Positions 1 to 10,643 of a stretch of 64,000 bases of DNA are shown piece by piece (position 1 is the first letter of the stretch; each line of letters starts with the position of its first letter). The translations under genes were made by a program, and so were the position numbers. The notes beneath the pieces are model-generated. The model had not been told where the DNA came from. It saw nothing but the letters and a program-made list of their open reading frames with translations, and did no database searches. Origin of the DNA: Prinsepia uniflora. Lineage: Eukaryota > Streptophyta > Magnoliopsida > Rosales > Rosaceae. The stretch lies in assembly GCA_032719365.1 (NCBI GenBank), contig CM064871.1, forward strand, positions 62,756,416 through 62,820,415, written 5' to 3'.

Positions 1-4
1 AGAC

Positions 5-1261
5 ATGGTGGATGTCACGGTTCGTGTCGAGTCTGGTGTGGCGACACACCGGGCACGACAGTCAGCTGGAGAGGGACGACGCGGGGATCATCCGTATCTT
101 GGACCAGTGAGCCGTCGAGGATCGAAGGGAGGACACATCAGTGGAACATCATCATTCTCGCGTAGCCGAGAAGGGTATGGTCGCTTTGGGAGTTCCTAGA
201 TATCGGGGTCGAGATCTGGTTCTGGTCAGCGCATGTCATGGAGTGGTGCATCCGGTGGGTCTGTTGACAGACCAGGTGTACTCGTTTGTTTTGCTTGCGG
301 AGGTTCAGGCCACTATGCTCGGGAGTGCCCAGCTTTGAGCAGGGGCAACGAAACAGGAGGTACTAGTGCCATTCAGAGTTTGGCTTCCAACACTGTCGGA
401 GGCCGGGGGCAGAGTGGAGCCCGTAATGAGAATTGTGGAGCACGTGGGCGAGGACAGGCTACTGGAACACGAGCTCGTGTATTTGCAGTCACAGAGCAGC
501 AAGCCAGGACGGCACCCGCTGTCGTTACAGGTACTCTTCATATCTCAAATCTTATTGTACGTGTATTAATGGATGCTGGGGCTACCCATTCCTTTATTTT
601 GAGGAGTTGTGCGGGTATGTTAGATTGTGAGGTGTCAGCCTTGGATAGTGAGATGGGTGTTGGTACACCAATGAGAGTCGTGTACATCGTAAATCAGGTG
701 ATTCGGAGGTGCCCGGTAAGGGTGGAGGATGTAGATCTACTAGCTGATCTAATCCTTATGGATATCCATAACTTTGATGTTATCTTGGGAATGGATTGGT
801 TGACGGAGCATAGTTCGCTCATTGATTTTTGTAGTAGGCGAGTGATTATGCGGAGTCCGGGTTTGCCGGAGGTTACTTTTCAGGGAGAACGCGACGGTTC
901 GCTACCTAAAGTAATTTCTTCGCTTGCCGCTACCAAACTTCTACGGAAAAGATGCCAGGGTTATCTGGCGCATGTTGTGACGACGCAGATTGATACTCCG
1001 GGTGACGATGATATGCCTGTGGTGCGAGAGTTTCTGGATGTGTTCCCGGAAGATTTTCCTGGATTACCACCACATAGGGAGATCGAGTTCACGATTGAAC
1101 TACTTCCTGGTACACGACCTATATCACAGGCACCATATCGGATGGCACCAGCTGAGTTGCGGGAACTGAAAACCCAATTGCAGGAGTTGGTGGATTTGGG
1201 ATTCATTCCGACCAAGTACATCACCGTGGGGAGCATCGGTGTTATTTGTGAAGAAGAATGA
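5..1261 (+). pseudogene. Gypsy-1 gag C-terminus and protease remnant
   Basis: The first ~230 bases encode, across frameshifts, the basic Arg/Ser/Gly-rich end of gag; it resembles the matching part of the second gypsy element at 25076-25303. From 233 an open stretch carries a CCHC zinc knuckle (CFACGGSGHYARECP, about residues 19-33) that packages element RNA, and then a retropepsin-like protease with the motif MDAGATHSFI. The catalytic triplet is D-A-G, not the usual D-S/T-G, which some plant gypsy proteases share. The segment runs into the start of RT (VREFLDVFPEDFPGLPP) and then leaves the frame near 1240-1260, where a shift separates it from the next piece. Non-functional as it stands. Confidence 0.9.
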
Positions 1262-2350
1262 GGGGAGCCTCCGTTTGTGTGTGGACTATCGACAGCTCAA
1301 CAGGGTCACGGTAAGGAACCAGTACCCCCTACCCAGGATTGATGATCTATTCGATCAACTACGGGGAGCACGGTACTTCTCAAAGATCAATTTACGATCT
1401 GGTTATCACCAGTTGAAGATTGCTGAGGAGGATGTTCCGAAGACAGCATTTCGGACCAGATACGGGCATTATGAGTTCCTAGTAATGCCTTTCGACTTAA
1501 CGAATGCTCCAGCAGCATTCATGGACCTGATGAATAGGATCTTTCGATCTTATTTGGATAAATTTGTGATCGTATTCATTGATGATATCCTAGTGTACTC
1601 GAGGAGTGTTAGGGCCCATAAGAAACACCTACGGTTGGTGTTAGGGAGCTGAGGCAGAAACAATTATACGCCAAGCTGAGTAAGTGCCAATTTTGGCTAA
1701 ACAACATTGGTTTTCTGGGGCATGTGGTATCAGCAGACGGGATTAGTGTGGGTCCCCAGAAGACCGAAGCTGTAACAAATTAGGCTAGACCGACGACCGT
1801 AATTGAGGTACGGAGTTTCGTTGGTTTGGCAGGATACTACCGGAGATTCGTTGAGGGCTTCTCTAGTATCGCCGCACCATTGACTCGTTTGACCAGAAAA
1901 GGAGTAAAGTTTGTTTAGGACGAACGGTGCGAGCAGAGTTATTAGGAACTGAAACGTCGGTTAACTACCGCACCTGTTCTTGCCTTACCTGATAACAGTG
2001 GAGAGTTCGAAGTCTACAGTGACGCATCACTACAGGGTTTGGGTTGCGTGCTGATGCAGAATAGCAGAGTTATCACTTATGCATCGAGGCAACTAAAGAC
2101 ACATGAACTGAATTATCCTACGCATGATCTGGAGTTGGCGGCGGTTGTTCATGCTTTAAAGATCTGGAGACATTATCTGTACGGGGTGACTTGTAGGATA
2201 TTCACCGATCATCAGAGTCTAAAGCATTTGTTCACTCAGAAGGAGCTGAACGTGAGGCAGCGACGGTGGTTGGAACTGATCAAGGATTACGATTGTACAA
2301 TTGAGTATCATCCAGGAAAAGCGAATGTTGTGGCGGACGCACTTAGCAGA
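1239..2350 (+). pseudogene. Gypsy-1 reverse transcriptase and RNase H remnant
   Basis: RT fingers and palm are clear: LRLCVDYRQLN, then INLRSGYHQLKI, TKTAFRTRYGHYEF-like text, and the catalytic box VIVFIDDILVYS (near 1565-1605), whose two aspartates bind the metal ions. RNase H follows from about 2010 (YSDASLQGLGCVLMQ, then THDLELAAVVHALKIWRHYLYG, and FTDHQSLKHLF). The frame breaks near 1650, and there are stops at 1781-1783, 1916-1918 and 1943-1945. By comparison with the other copy in this window the first two replace Trp and the third a Gln, all C-to-T or G-to-A type changes. The enzyme cannot be made. Confidence 0.93.
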
Positions 2351-3898
2351 AAGTCAGTAGGATCAGTTGCACACCTGAGGATGGTGTATCTCCCTTTGCT
2401 AGTGGAACTCCGAAGGGCTGGAGTTATGCTGCGGATGGATGAGCAGGGAGTTTTGTTAGCCAGTTTTCATGTACGACCTGTGCTAGTCGATCGGATTATC
2501 AAGGCACAACTTCAGGATCCGATACTTTGTATCTACAGGATCGAGGTCGAAGCGGATGAGAGGCAGGACTTTACCCTTCGAGGTGATAGAGCCCTGGTGA
2601 AAATGGGCCGTTTGTGTGTTCCTGCAGTGCCAGAGTTACGGGCCGAGATTCTTGAGGAAGACCATAGTTCAGCTTATGCGATGCATCCATGAGGTACAAA
2701 GATGTACCGTACCCTCCAGAACCATTATTGGTGGGCAGGAATGGAAAAAGATATTACAAAGTTTGTGAGCAGATGTTTGACCTGTCAGCAGGTCAAGGCA
2801 GAGTGGCAGAGACCGTATGGGGCTATGCAACCACTTCTGATTCCTGAGTGGAAGTGGGATCACATTACCATGGATTTTTTCTTTAAGCTACCAAGGACTC
2901 AGAGTGGATTCGATGGAGTTTAGGTGATTATAGATCGATTAACCAAGTCAGCTCATATATTGCCGGTACAGGAGACATATAAGCCAAACTGACTGGCTCA
3001 GCTATTTGTGAAAGTGATCATTCGACTTCATGGTACGCCATAGTCGATAGTGTCTGATCGAGATCCGCGTTTCACTTCTAGGTTCTGGCGGAGTTTACAA
3101 AACACTTTGGGTACAAACTTACATTTCAGTACAGCTTTCCATCCACAGACCAATGGGCAGTCAGAGAGGACTATTCAAACCCTGGAGGATATGATGAGGT
3201 CTTGTGTACTGCAGTTTCAGGATTCGTGGAATACTCATTTGCCTTTGATGGAATTCGCATACAACAATAGTTATCAGGCGAGTATCGGGATGGCACCCTA
3301 CGAGGCACTGTATGGTCGGCAGTGCAGGACACCTATCTGTTGGATAGAGGTAGGAGAGCGAGCGGCAATAGGGCCGGATTTGATGGACATGACCCAGGAA
3401 ATTGTCCGAATCATCAAGGAAAGATTAAAAGCAGCGCAAGATTGCCAAAAGAGCTATGATGATCGACGAATTCGAGACTTGGAATTTGAGGTTGGAGATT
3501 TTGTGTTCCTAAAGTTATCACCATGGAAAGGGGTTGTCCGTTTTGGCCGACGTGGGAAGTTGAGTCCACGTTATTTTGGACCATACGAGATCACAGAAAG
3601 GATTGGACCCGTGGCATACCGGTTGGCATTACCTCCAGAACTTGCCAGAGTGCACGATGTTTTCCATGTGTCCATGTTACGGAATTACCTACGGGATGAT
3701 TCGCATGCTTTGCTGGAGCAACCATTGGAATTGATGACTTATCTGAGTTTTGAAGAGAAACCAGTGCAGATTCTGGATCAGAAAAACAAGGTTTTGAGAA
3801 ACAAGACGATTCGGTTGGTGAAAGTACTGTGGAGGAACCATGACGTCGAGGAAGCAACGTGGGAACCTGAAGACTTAACAGTACCCCTTTTTATTTGA
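2351..3898 (+). pseudogene. Gypsy-1 integrase and chromodomain-like tail
   Basis: This starts after the RNase H end (VVADALSRKS). The integrase has its HHCC zinc finger (the second half is CLTCQQVK near 2777-2800), the core begins at TMDFFFKLPR, the second Asp lies in SDRDPRFTSRFW (from 3050) and the Glu in GQSERTIQTLEDMMRS (about 3155). After the GPY/F-like region (FGPYEITERIGPVAYRLALP) comes a chromodomain-like tail ending at 3898. Stops occur at about 2690, 2921-2923, 2990-2992 and 3041-3043. From 3050 to 3898 the frame is open for 282 codons, so the 3' third is the best preserved part. Confidence 0.92.
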
Positions 3899-3920
3899 GT
3901 AAATTTCGAGGACGAAATTT

Positions 3921-3936
3921 TGTAAGGTGGGTAGGT
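3921..3936 (+). other. Polypurine-tract region of Gypsy-1
   Basis: A purine-rich stretch (TAAGGTGGGTAGG) lies directly before the LTR 5' end (TGTAACGACCC at 3937). This is where plus-strand priming is expected. The matching bases of the second gypsy lie at 16400-16420 on the other strand next to its LTR, which supports the boundary. Confidence 0.75.
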
Positions 3937-4227
3937 TGTAACGACCCGAACTTTCATAAATATTATTTTATTGTAAAATGACCATTTTGCCCCTAAGGGG
4001 GGGAAGTTGACTTTTACCCCGGGGAATATTTAGGACTTTGACCCATGACCGTGACGTATTTTAGGACGTCACGAGTCCGTAGGCAGGTGGCACGTCGAAA
4101 ATGGACGTACGACGAAAAAGTTATGGTCACGGAAGTAAAATCGATTAACCAAACGAACCGAGGTTCAAAATAAAATAATAATATAATATTAGGATCAGTT
4201 TTAAAAATCAAACCAATCTGGACCCTT

Positions 4228-4253
4228 GGATGAGTGACACGTGTCACTCATCC
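4228..4253. promoter_or_regulatory. Perfect 26 bp palindrome with CACGTG core
   Basis: Each arm reads GGATGAGTGACAC and meets its exact reverse complement at the centre, giving ACACGTGT, a G-box. It lies about 140 bp upstream of the likely TATA box of the LTR. Nearly the same palindrome, usually with a CACTTG core, recurs at about 8313, 15294, 28145, 59783 and 61424, and in a shortened form at 16972. G-boxes are bound by plant bZIP and bHLH factors; an enhancer role is inferred from position and conservation. Confidence 0.6.
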
Positions 4254-4390
4254 CACATACCCATTTTCCCCAAATTCTGGATCTTGTCCCTATTGGCTAC
4301 ATTTTTAAATAATTCTTTTTCCCTAATAAATTCTGGCCGTTCATCACAGCCTAGGACTAATCTGGGTTGTTCATTTCATCACCTTCTCTC

Positions 4391-4397
4391 TATTTAA
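4391..4397 (+). promoter_or_regulatory. Likely TATA box of LTR D
   Basis: TATTTAA follows a CT-rich stretch, about 455 bp into the LTR, and is followed by CT-rich and CCA-rich DNA that would be the start of the transcript. No experimental start site can be read from sequence, so this is a positional guess. Confidence 0.45.
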
Positions 4398-5080
4398 TCC
4401 TTCAGATAACTCACTCTCCCTTTCATTTTCATTTTCTCTCAAGTCGTGATCAAGACTCGCTGTCCTTGAACAAACACAAGTCCAGGCCACCCTCTCTACC
4501 TTGCACCACCACCAGCCACCACCAGACACCAGCCACCACCACCACGGCCGGCCTGCACGACCTGAAAACCCCCCAGACCCGAAAGGAAACAAAACAACCC
4601 AAAACCGTCCAACCGTCCAAACCTCCACCTCTGGGCTCGAAAAAACGTAGGGTTAGGAAAACAAGGACAGCAGAAGGACTGAGGAGTGGACACGACGACG
4701 TACAGCGGCGACACGGCGGGGTAAGTCCAGAAACCCGATTAGGTCCGATTTTCTTCCCTGTTTCGAAATGGTTAGTTTTGGCATTAGGATTCATTTTTCT
4801 ACTCTGAGACATGTCCTAGGGACTCAGATGACCAGTTTGGACCGAAGTTCGTGGCCTGAATCTGGACGACTCGCGGAGAAGACGACCAAAGCCTGCAGCC
4901 AATTTTCCCTTCGATTTTTAGGTATTGTCTTCAACCTAAAAGCTAGTTTTGAGTCCACAGAACCGTAGAGGAGGTTGTGACGAGTCTTTAGGGCCAAGTC
5001 TCATCGAAAATGGTGGCCGGGAAGGAGATCTGTGATCGGGTCAAGCCGTGGGTCAACGGTGACCCGATTACTGTAGCTGA

Positions 5081-5214
5081 TGACGTCATCATGCTGACGT
5101 CAACAGTGACGTCATGATGACGTGATAATGTTAGAAAATAGCCAGACCATGGACCAATGGGCAGGTGACACGTGTCCTCTGACACTGTCAGTGCTGACGT
5201 CAACAGTGACGTCA
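5081..5214. promoter_or_regulatory. Cluster of five TGACGTCA sites in LTR D
   Basis: Exact TGACGTCA octamers start at 5081, 5095, 5107, 5195 and 5207. The last two form an inverted repeat (GCTGACGTCA, four-base loop, then its complement). This octamer is the binding site of TGA and other bZIP factors. The solo LTR of the same family at 57477-60098 has an equivalent cluster near 58743-58881, so the arrangement is a family property. Confidence 0.6.
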
Positions 5215-6562
5215 GCATTACTGTAACAGAGTTGACCAGCCCTTTGACCAGGCGCGTGAGGGCACATGTGAATAGTAATTATTATGGGACTAGTACCATT
5301 TTCAAGGTTTCGACAATAGGAATCCAGTGGCGGTGGTTTCGTGTCAATCAGAGATCGTTAGGTTGGTCAAATTAAGGTTTGAAGCCTTGGGAAGCGTGTT
5401 CGGACGGCTTTCCTGGGCCGGTTTCAATCTAGGGTTTCTTGATTGTTTAGTAGGGGCTTATAGTGACCCTTACGTATGATTTGGACATGACAGGAATCGT
5501 GCAATAGTACTTGGACAGGGTTATACGCTCGAATTTGCAGCAGGATTGTACTGTAAGTGGGCCTTTGATTTCACTAAACCTTGGCATGCATAACTGTTTT
5601 CCTTTATATATATATATATGTGATTCAAGAAAAAGTATCTGTTTATCTTGAGTTGTGTTTATGGCACGTATTACGATGTTTAGGCATGAGACTCGTCTGG
5701 TTGGTTTATGCACTGTTTGAGTCAGATATATGTATATGGATTTCGATGATTATCTTAGTACTGCACTATATAGATCTACCCTAGTGATACTGCCTCCTCC
5801 GGATGAGGGTACCTCGGAGTGGTCACGGCGCATTGCCTGCGAGGGGTCATTCTACAGAGGAACCGGACCATAGAGTGGCTCAGGAGCAGGATTGCTATTA
5901 TTGGACGTCTGGGACGTCAGGCATCTCAGATGCCATACTCGGACTAGGTTCGGGATTTGGACTTGGGATTGAGACCCCGGGTTGCACGCGTAGCCTTGGG
6001 ACTGTGACCTTACTGGACGTCTGGGACGTCAGACATCTAGGATGTCAGGGTTGGGATGTATAGTGCAGTGACTGAGGTTATGATTATGGTTATATTATTC
6101 TGCTTATGTATATATGATATGATATGATATTATGGCTTTTGATACTGATGCATGCTTTTCGGAAAACGGAGGGGAAAAACTATATGTTTTCGATACGATG
6201 AACTGTTTTATAAACTTGAGTTTTGGCCCACTCACCCTTATTGTTTTATTAACCCCTCCAGGCCGTGCTATTGAGGAGGAAGAGGATCCCGAGGAAGAGG
6301 CATAGGTTTACGTTGCGCACCTGAACCCTACTGCTGGGTAGGTTGGCACGTAGAATGTCTAGAGTCGTGCTCAATAACTTGTATTTGGAAGCTATCCCTT
6401 GTCTGAAACTATTTGTATTCGAATAATATGTATGACTTAAATTTGGATATTTATGCATTTGATTTTCCCCTAAGGGTATGTTTGGTATTTTGAGGTCGGG
6501 TGTCAGACGGGAGCAGGGCACGTCCCCCGGTGGTCCTAGGAGGATCGGGGCGGGTCCTGTCA

Positions 6563-8679
6563 CGAGCGTCATATCATCTGGGACTCACCTGAATACCATC
6601 ATCAATAGGGCCTCAAGCACGGAACATCACCAAATGGGTCACAGCCCGAAAATCTAGTGTCTAACGACACTTCATATCCCAGGATTCCTCAAATCCTATA
6701 AAATCTACAACTGAGTCTAATGCCTGAATTATCTTTCGTAAAACGCATAACTGGGTCACCGCCCGACTTATCGCACGTTTGACTATACTCTAAGTCCAAC
6801 CTCAAATCAGCTGGGCCATATGCCCGGAAGATATTTCCAAATCCGAAAACCCTTTCTCATTTCCAAAACACTTTCAAATCATCGTTCAACTGGGACTCAT
6901 GCCCGAATCTCGTTTTCACGCATCTCCGTGAAATCCTCCAAAATCGTAAACTGGTTCCTCGGTTTCATGCCTCTCGGTGAAACCTTCAAAATCACATAAA
7001 ACACAAGCACGTAGTATACTCGACCAAAGCCCAAACATCTTATAAAACAAAAATCTCGAACTACTTGCAATAACACATTTTCCTCCGAAAATTCCAAAAA
7101 ATTCATATTCCAATCACATGCACCCATGGCATCTCAAAACATGTTCACAAACACATATAAAACATTTATGCATGCATCATATTCAAAAAATAAAGTCCAT
7201 TCACAGACCGTCTATGTTGCACCTCGATATGCGTGTCATAAGCCTCTCCGGGCTAATCTGACCTCTCTAGTTCATCCAAACCTGTCCAAAACATACTCAA
7301 AGGTCACTACCAACCTAGACAAGTCTATAAGAAGAACCCCCAACATTCCCGGAAAAGTCAACGTGTCCCAAACACACTTCCCTAGGATTTAAACCTCAAT
7401 TTGACCAACTTAACGATCTCTGATCGACTCGAAACCACCACCATTGGATTCGTATCGTCGAAACCTTTAAAATGGTCATGGTCCCACCTCGAAAAGTATG
7501 TCCATGCACCCCCACGTATGGGTCAAAGTAGCTGGTCAACGTTGACCAAAAAGTCAACACTGACGTCAGCAGTGAACAGTAAAGTCAACGGCTGACGTCA
7601 ACAGTGACGTTATCTGACAGCCTAACATCTGACACATGTCAGCAGCTCACGGGTCCACGTGTTTGACATGTTAGTGACACATGGCACCCTCTGATTAGTC
7701 CACATCACTAACTTGTTAGGATGACTGTGCACTGACAACTACCACATGTCCATCTCCCATTGGGCCACGTCACCTAACAATCTGACAAGTGATGACGTCA
7801 GCTGATGACATCATCACCACATCATCACCCTAACCTCTCGACGGGTCCTACAAACCTTGTCGCACAGACCTGCGACTCGATCAGGTTCCAACTCCTCTAT
7901 TTCTCAACCAAATTCAATCCTGCTAACTCCTAAACGATCTTCCAATCCTATGGAATTGATCTTTGGCTTCAAAAACTAGAAAAATGACCTAGGAACTCAC
8001 CTCTAACATGACGAACAGTTACCCAGATTTCTGAACCTCTGTCTAAGCTGCTCAGCCGTCATTCTCCGTCCAAAATCATCCCCACACAATCAACACACTC
8101 CAAACATTAGAAACCGTCCTCAACGTTTAAAACCAAAAACCAAAAATCGAATTAAAAAGGGGCTCTCGGGTTTACCTTCCTTCGTCGCCTACAACGACTC
8201 AGCCATCCTCACCGTCGTCGTCACAGCCTCCCTTACGGTTTGGGGGGTTTCGGGTCTGAATGAAAATGAAAAGGGGAGAGATGCATGTATCTGTGTTAGG
8301 TGAGCAATGGATGAATGACATTTGTCACTCATCCATTAGGCCTGAAAAAAATATCTGGGGCCTGCTCAAGACAAAAGTTCACCTATCTCGTAATTCATGC
8401 AATAGTTTCTTGAACCTTCCGTGACCCGTATCTTTCTCCTCGAATGTCCGATTTCAACGTACCGCCTGTCTACGGACTCGTATCGACTTGATCTACGAAA
8501 TGGTCATCGACCTCGTGCATTAGATCTCTTAGGTCAAAAGTCAACCTTTTGCCCTTGTTTAGGGGCAAAATCGTAATTTTACCCTAAAAGTCTGATGATC
8601 CTTGACTAATCCTCGATTAACCTCGCTAATCCATAATTAATTCTTAATTAATCCCAAAAATTTGGGATGAGTCGTTACA
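6563..8679 (-). repeat. Reverse-oriented LTR remnant that hosts Gypsy-1
   Basis: On the minus strand it starts TGTAACGACTCATCCC at 8679 and runs left until cut at 6563 by Gypsy-1. It shares the conserved LTR modules: the AGACAGGCGG-like block near 8460, the GTCACTCATCC palindrome near 8313-8338, TGACGTCA-rich DNA near 7560-7810, and the block CGAAACCACCACCATTGGAT near 7431. The remaining part should lie left of the window. No coding sequence; the short ORFs here are incidental. Confidence 0.75.
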
Positions 8680-8819
8680 AATATAGTCTTTTAACCTAGT
8701 TCACACGTTTATCAAAGAAAACAAAAAACTAGTTCATAAGTAGGATCAAATCATCTCCAACTATATTGATTTTACTTTAAGAGCTCTTTAAAAAAATTAC
8801 TTTAACCAGACTCCTTAAT
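8680..8819. other. AT-rich DNA between LTR remnant and LINE
   Basis: No ORF, LTR end or repeat unit could be recognised; it may be degraded 5' LINE sequence. Confidence 0.4.
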
Positions 8820-9584
8820 TTAGAGTATCAGAGCATACCCAATGGACTAGAAAGGAGGAGTAAACTTTGTGGGCTGCTAGATGATGATGGTAATTTGGTG
8901 GCCAATCTCTCATGTATGAAACATATTGTTATTCTTTTCTTTCAAAATTTGTTTTCTGTTGATCATGGGTGTGTTGATATAGTAGATCTTCTGTGGGGTT
9001 TTCTGAGTGTGGATGTGGAGTTAGTGCAGGTTTGAATGCTCCGGTGAGGAACGATGAGCTCCACAACATCATGTTCACTATTGGAGGTATCAAAAGGCCC
9101 CAGAGCCTGATAGGCTTGCAACTTGTTTCTATCAGCAATGCTGGGAGGTTTGTGGGGGTGATGTTTGCCAGATGGTTGAAGATGTTTTTCCAATGGCCTT
9201 CCTGAGGCCATAAATGCTACTTTGATTACTTTGGTCCTAAAAGTTGATAATCCTAATATGATAGGGCAGATGCGCTCGATAAGCCTGTGACACTATTTAA
9301 AAGGTTATCTTTATGATTATGGTTGGGAGATCACGACCCATTTTGCAACAATTGATTAGTCCTAACCAGGCTATCTTCATTCCGAGGAGACAGATTACAA
9401 ACAACATTATTGTGTCTTACATAATTTTAGTTGGCCCAAAGACTAGAAGGATTTTATTGCTTGGAAGATTGACCTTTTCAAGGCTTATGATCAGGTGAAT
9501 TGAGAGCTGCTGGACTATAGGGCGCCTGATGCAGTGTGCCACCTCGATGTCCTCTCAAGTGATTATTAACGGTGAGGTTATCAA
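8820..9584 (+). pseudogene. Dead LINE (non-LTR) reverse transcriptase, part 1
   Basis: Translations in shifting frames give non-LTR RT text: RNDELHNIMFTIGG (near 9048), INATLITLVLKVDNP (near 9210), and LISPNQAIFIPRRQITNNI (near 9350), which corresponds to the ISPxQxAFIxGRxIxDNI block of plant L1-type elements. The segment ends after VIINGEVIN at 9584, where a hAT-like MITE is inserted. Frames are broken many times, so this is an old copy. Confidence 0.85.
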
Positions 9585-10206
9585 TAGGGGAGGCACAAAT
9601 CCGCTTAAGCCGCTAACCGATCCTCTTCAAACCGTTATTTATCCAATGGTTTAGATTTGACCAGATCAAAGTCAATAATTTGAGAATCCAAGCCGCTCCA
9701 TTAGTAACGGTTTGGATTTAGATTTTCATTTTGAAAATCCGTTAAATCTAAAGCAGACCATTAAAGAATATATTAATTTTCAAATCTATTATTAATACAA
9801 AGTAAAAATAATAAAAATGAAAGGATACCCAGCTATACCTAGATAAATACATTTATACCTAAATAAAAGTATAATAAAATATTATTACGCGGTAATGTTT
9901 GTTTGATAAATCTTAATATAATGTTTGCAATCCAATCATTTGCAATCTTAATATACCAAATTTTGAGTATTTATCATTCTCTTATTTTGTTGCATCCTTA
10001 TATTTTTTTTATATCCTTATTGTTTTTTAATACCTAAATGGTTTCAAACCATTTCTATCCAAACCGAACCGTTAGTAGCAGTTTAGATCGAAACTGTTTC
10101 ATTTCTAATTTTAGAAAATCTTAACTGTATCAAACTGTGAAAATTTTAACGATTTGGATTTGGATATTGTCAATATCTATATCGAACCGCACCATAACTA
10201 CCCCTA
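9585..10206. mobile_element. hAT-like MITE, 622 bp
   Basis: The ends TAGGGGAGG... and ...CTACCCCTA form short inverted repeats of the hAT type, and the flanks GTTATCAA (9577-9584) and GTTACCAA (10207-10214) are an 8 bp target duplication with one mismatch. The interior is AT-rich with many AAACCGTT and AACGGTTT motifs and no transposase. A second, split copy is found at 12109-12340 and 14658-15012. Confidence 0.82.
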
Positions 10207-10214
10207 GTTACCAA

Positions 10215-10643
10215 TGCTTTCTTGGCCAGAGAAGGGTTTGTGGCAAGCGAACCTGCTTTCCCCTCCCCCCCCCCCCCCCCCCCCCCCCCTATTTGGTTGT
10301 TTTTTGTCTTAAAAAAACTCACGCATTTGATCAATAGGGAGGTTAGTAGAAATAAGTCGCGTGTAGTTAGGCCTTCTAGGTCTAGTCCGAAGACCTAGCA
10401 TTTATGTTTTGCTGATGATTTGTTATTATTCGCTAAAGCCACTACTATTCAATCATGGATCATTAAACATTTTTTGGATATGTTTTGTGCTACTTCCGAT
10501 CTAGCAGTTAGTTTTGATAAATCCAGGATATATACTGCTCGCCTAATGTGCCGCGAAGATTGGCTGAGAGGATTAGTCGCATATGTGGTTCTCTGTTGAC
10601 TAATAACCTTAGCAGATATTTGAGCATCCCTTTAGTGCACAAA
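10215..10643 (+). pseudogene. Dead LINE reverse transcriptase, part 2, with FADD box
   Basis: After the MITE the LINE resumes. The catalytic box of the RT palm reads HLCFADDLLLFAKA (about 10398-10440). It continues to LTNNLSRYLSIPLVHK at 10643, where the second gypsy element enters. Positions 10309-10643 are also the outer part of the inverted duplication and recur at 14323-14657. A run of 25 C residues lies inside at 10265-10289. Confidence 0.87.
10265..10289 (+). repeat. Poly(C) run of 25
   Basis: An uninterrupted run of C residues inside the LINE remnant. Runs of this length are unstable in replication and sequencing, so the exact count is uncertain. Poly(G) runs of 18 and about 15 occur at 55893-55910 and near 59575. 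Confidence 0.8.

Larger units (their letters stand above)
1..6562 (+). mobile_element. Gypsy-1: decayed Ty3/gypsy chromovirus-type retrotransposon, 5' part outside the window
   Basis: The order of coding remnants is gag zinc knuckle, protease, reverse transcriptase, RNase H, integrase and a chromodomain-like tail, followed by a 2.6 kb 3' LTR. Integrase downstream of RT/RNase H is the Ty3/gypsy order, and the tail ending VKVLWRNHDVEEATWEPE fits plant chromoviruses; Tekay/Del-like is my inference from the tail and LTR size. The 5' LTR lies beyond base 1, so its target duplication cannot be tested. The sequence right of 6562 continues as a reverse LTR to 8679, so this element appears to have landed in that older LTR. 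Confidence 0.93.
3937..6562 (+). repeat. 3' LTR of Gypsy-1 (LTR family D, 2626 bp)
   Basis: It starts TGTAACGACCCGAAC and ends GGGTCCTGTCA, a TG...CA LTR. A reverse copy with the same ends and nearly the same length (2622 bp) is the solo LTR at 57477-60098. Inside are a 26 bp palindrome (4228-4253), a TATA-like TATTTAA (4391-4397), CCA-rich transcribed DNA near 4500-4560, five TGACGTCA sites (5081-5214), a TATATA run near 5607, and two copies of a GGACGTCTGGGACGTCAG unit (about 5901 and 6017). Small ORFs here have no recognisable protein. Confidence 0.93.

Noticed and set aside
4367..4807. 146-codon ORF in LTR D and Trp/Gly-rich ORFs on the opposite strand
   Set aside because: Composition comes from CCA repeats in the transcribed part of the LTR; the equivalent LTR at 59202-59633 has a different frame structure.
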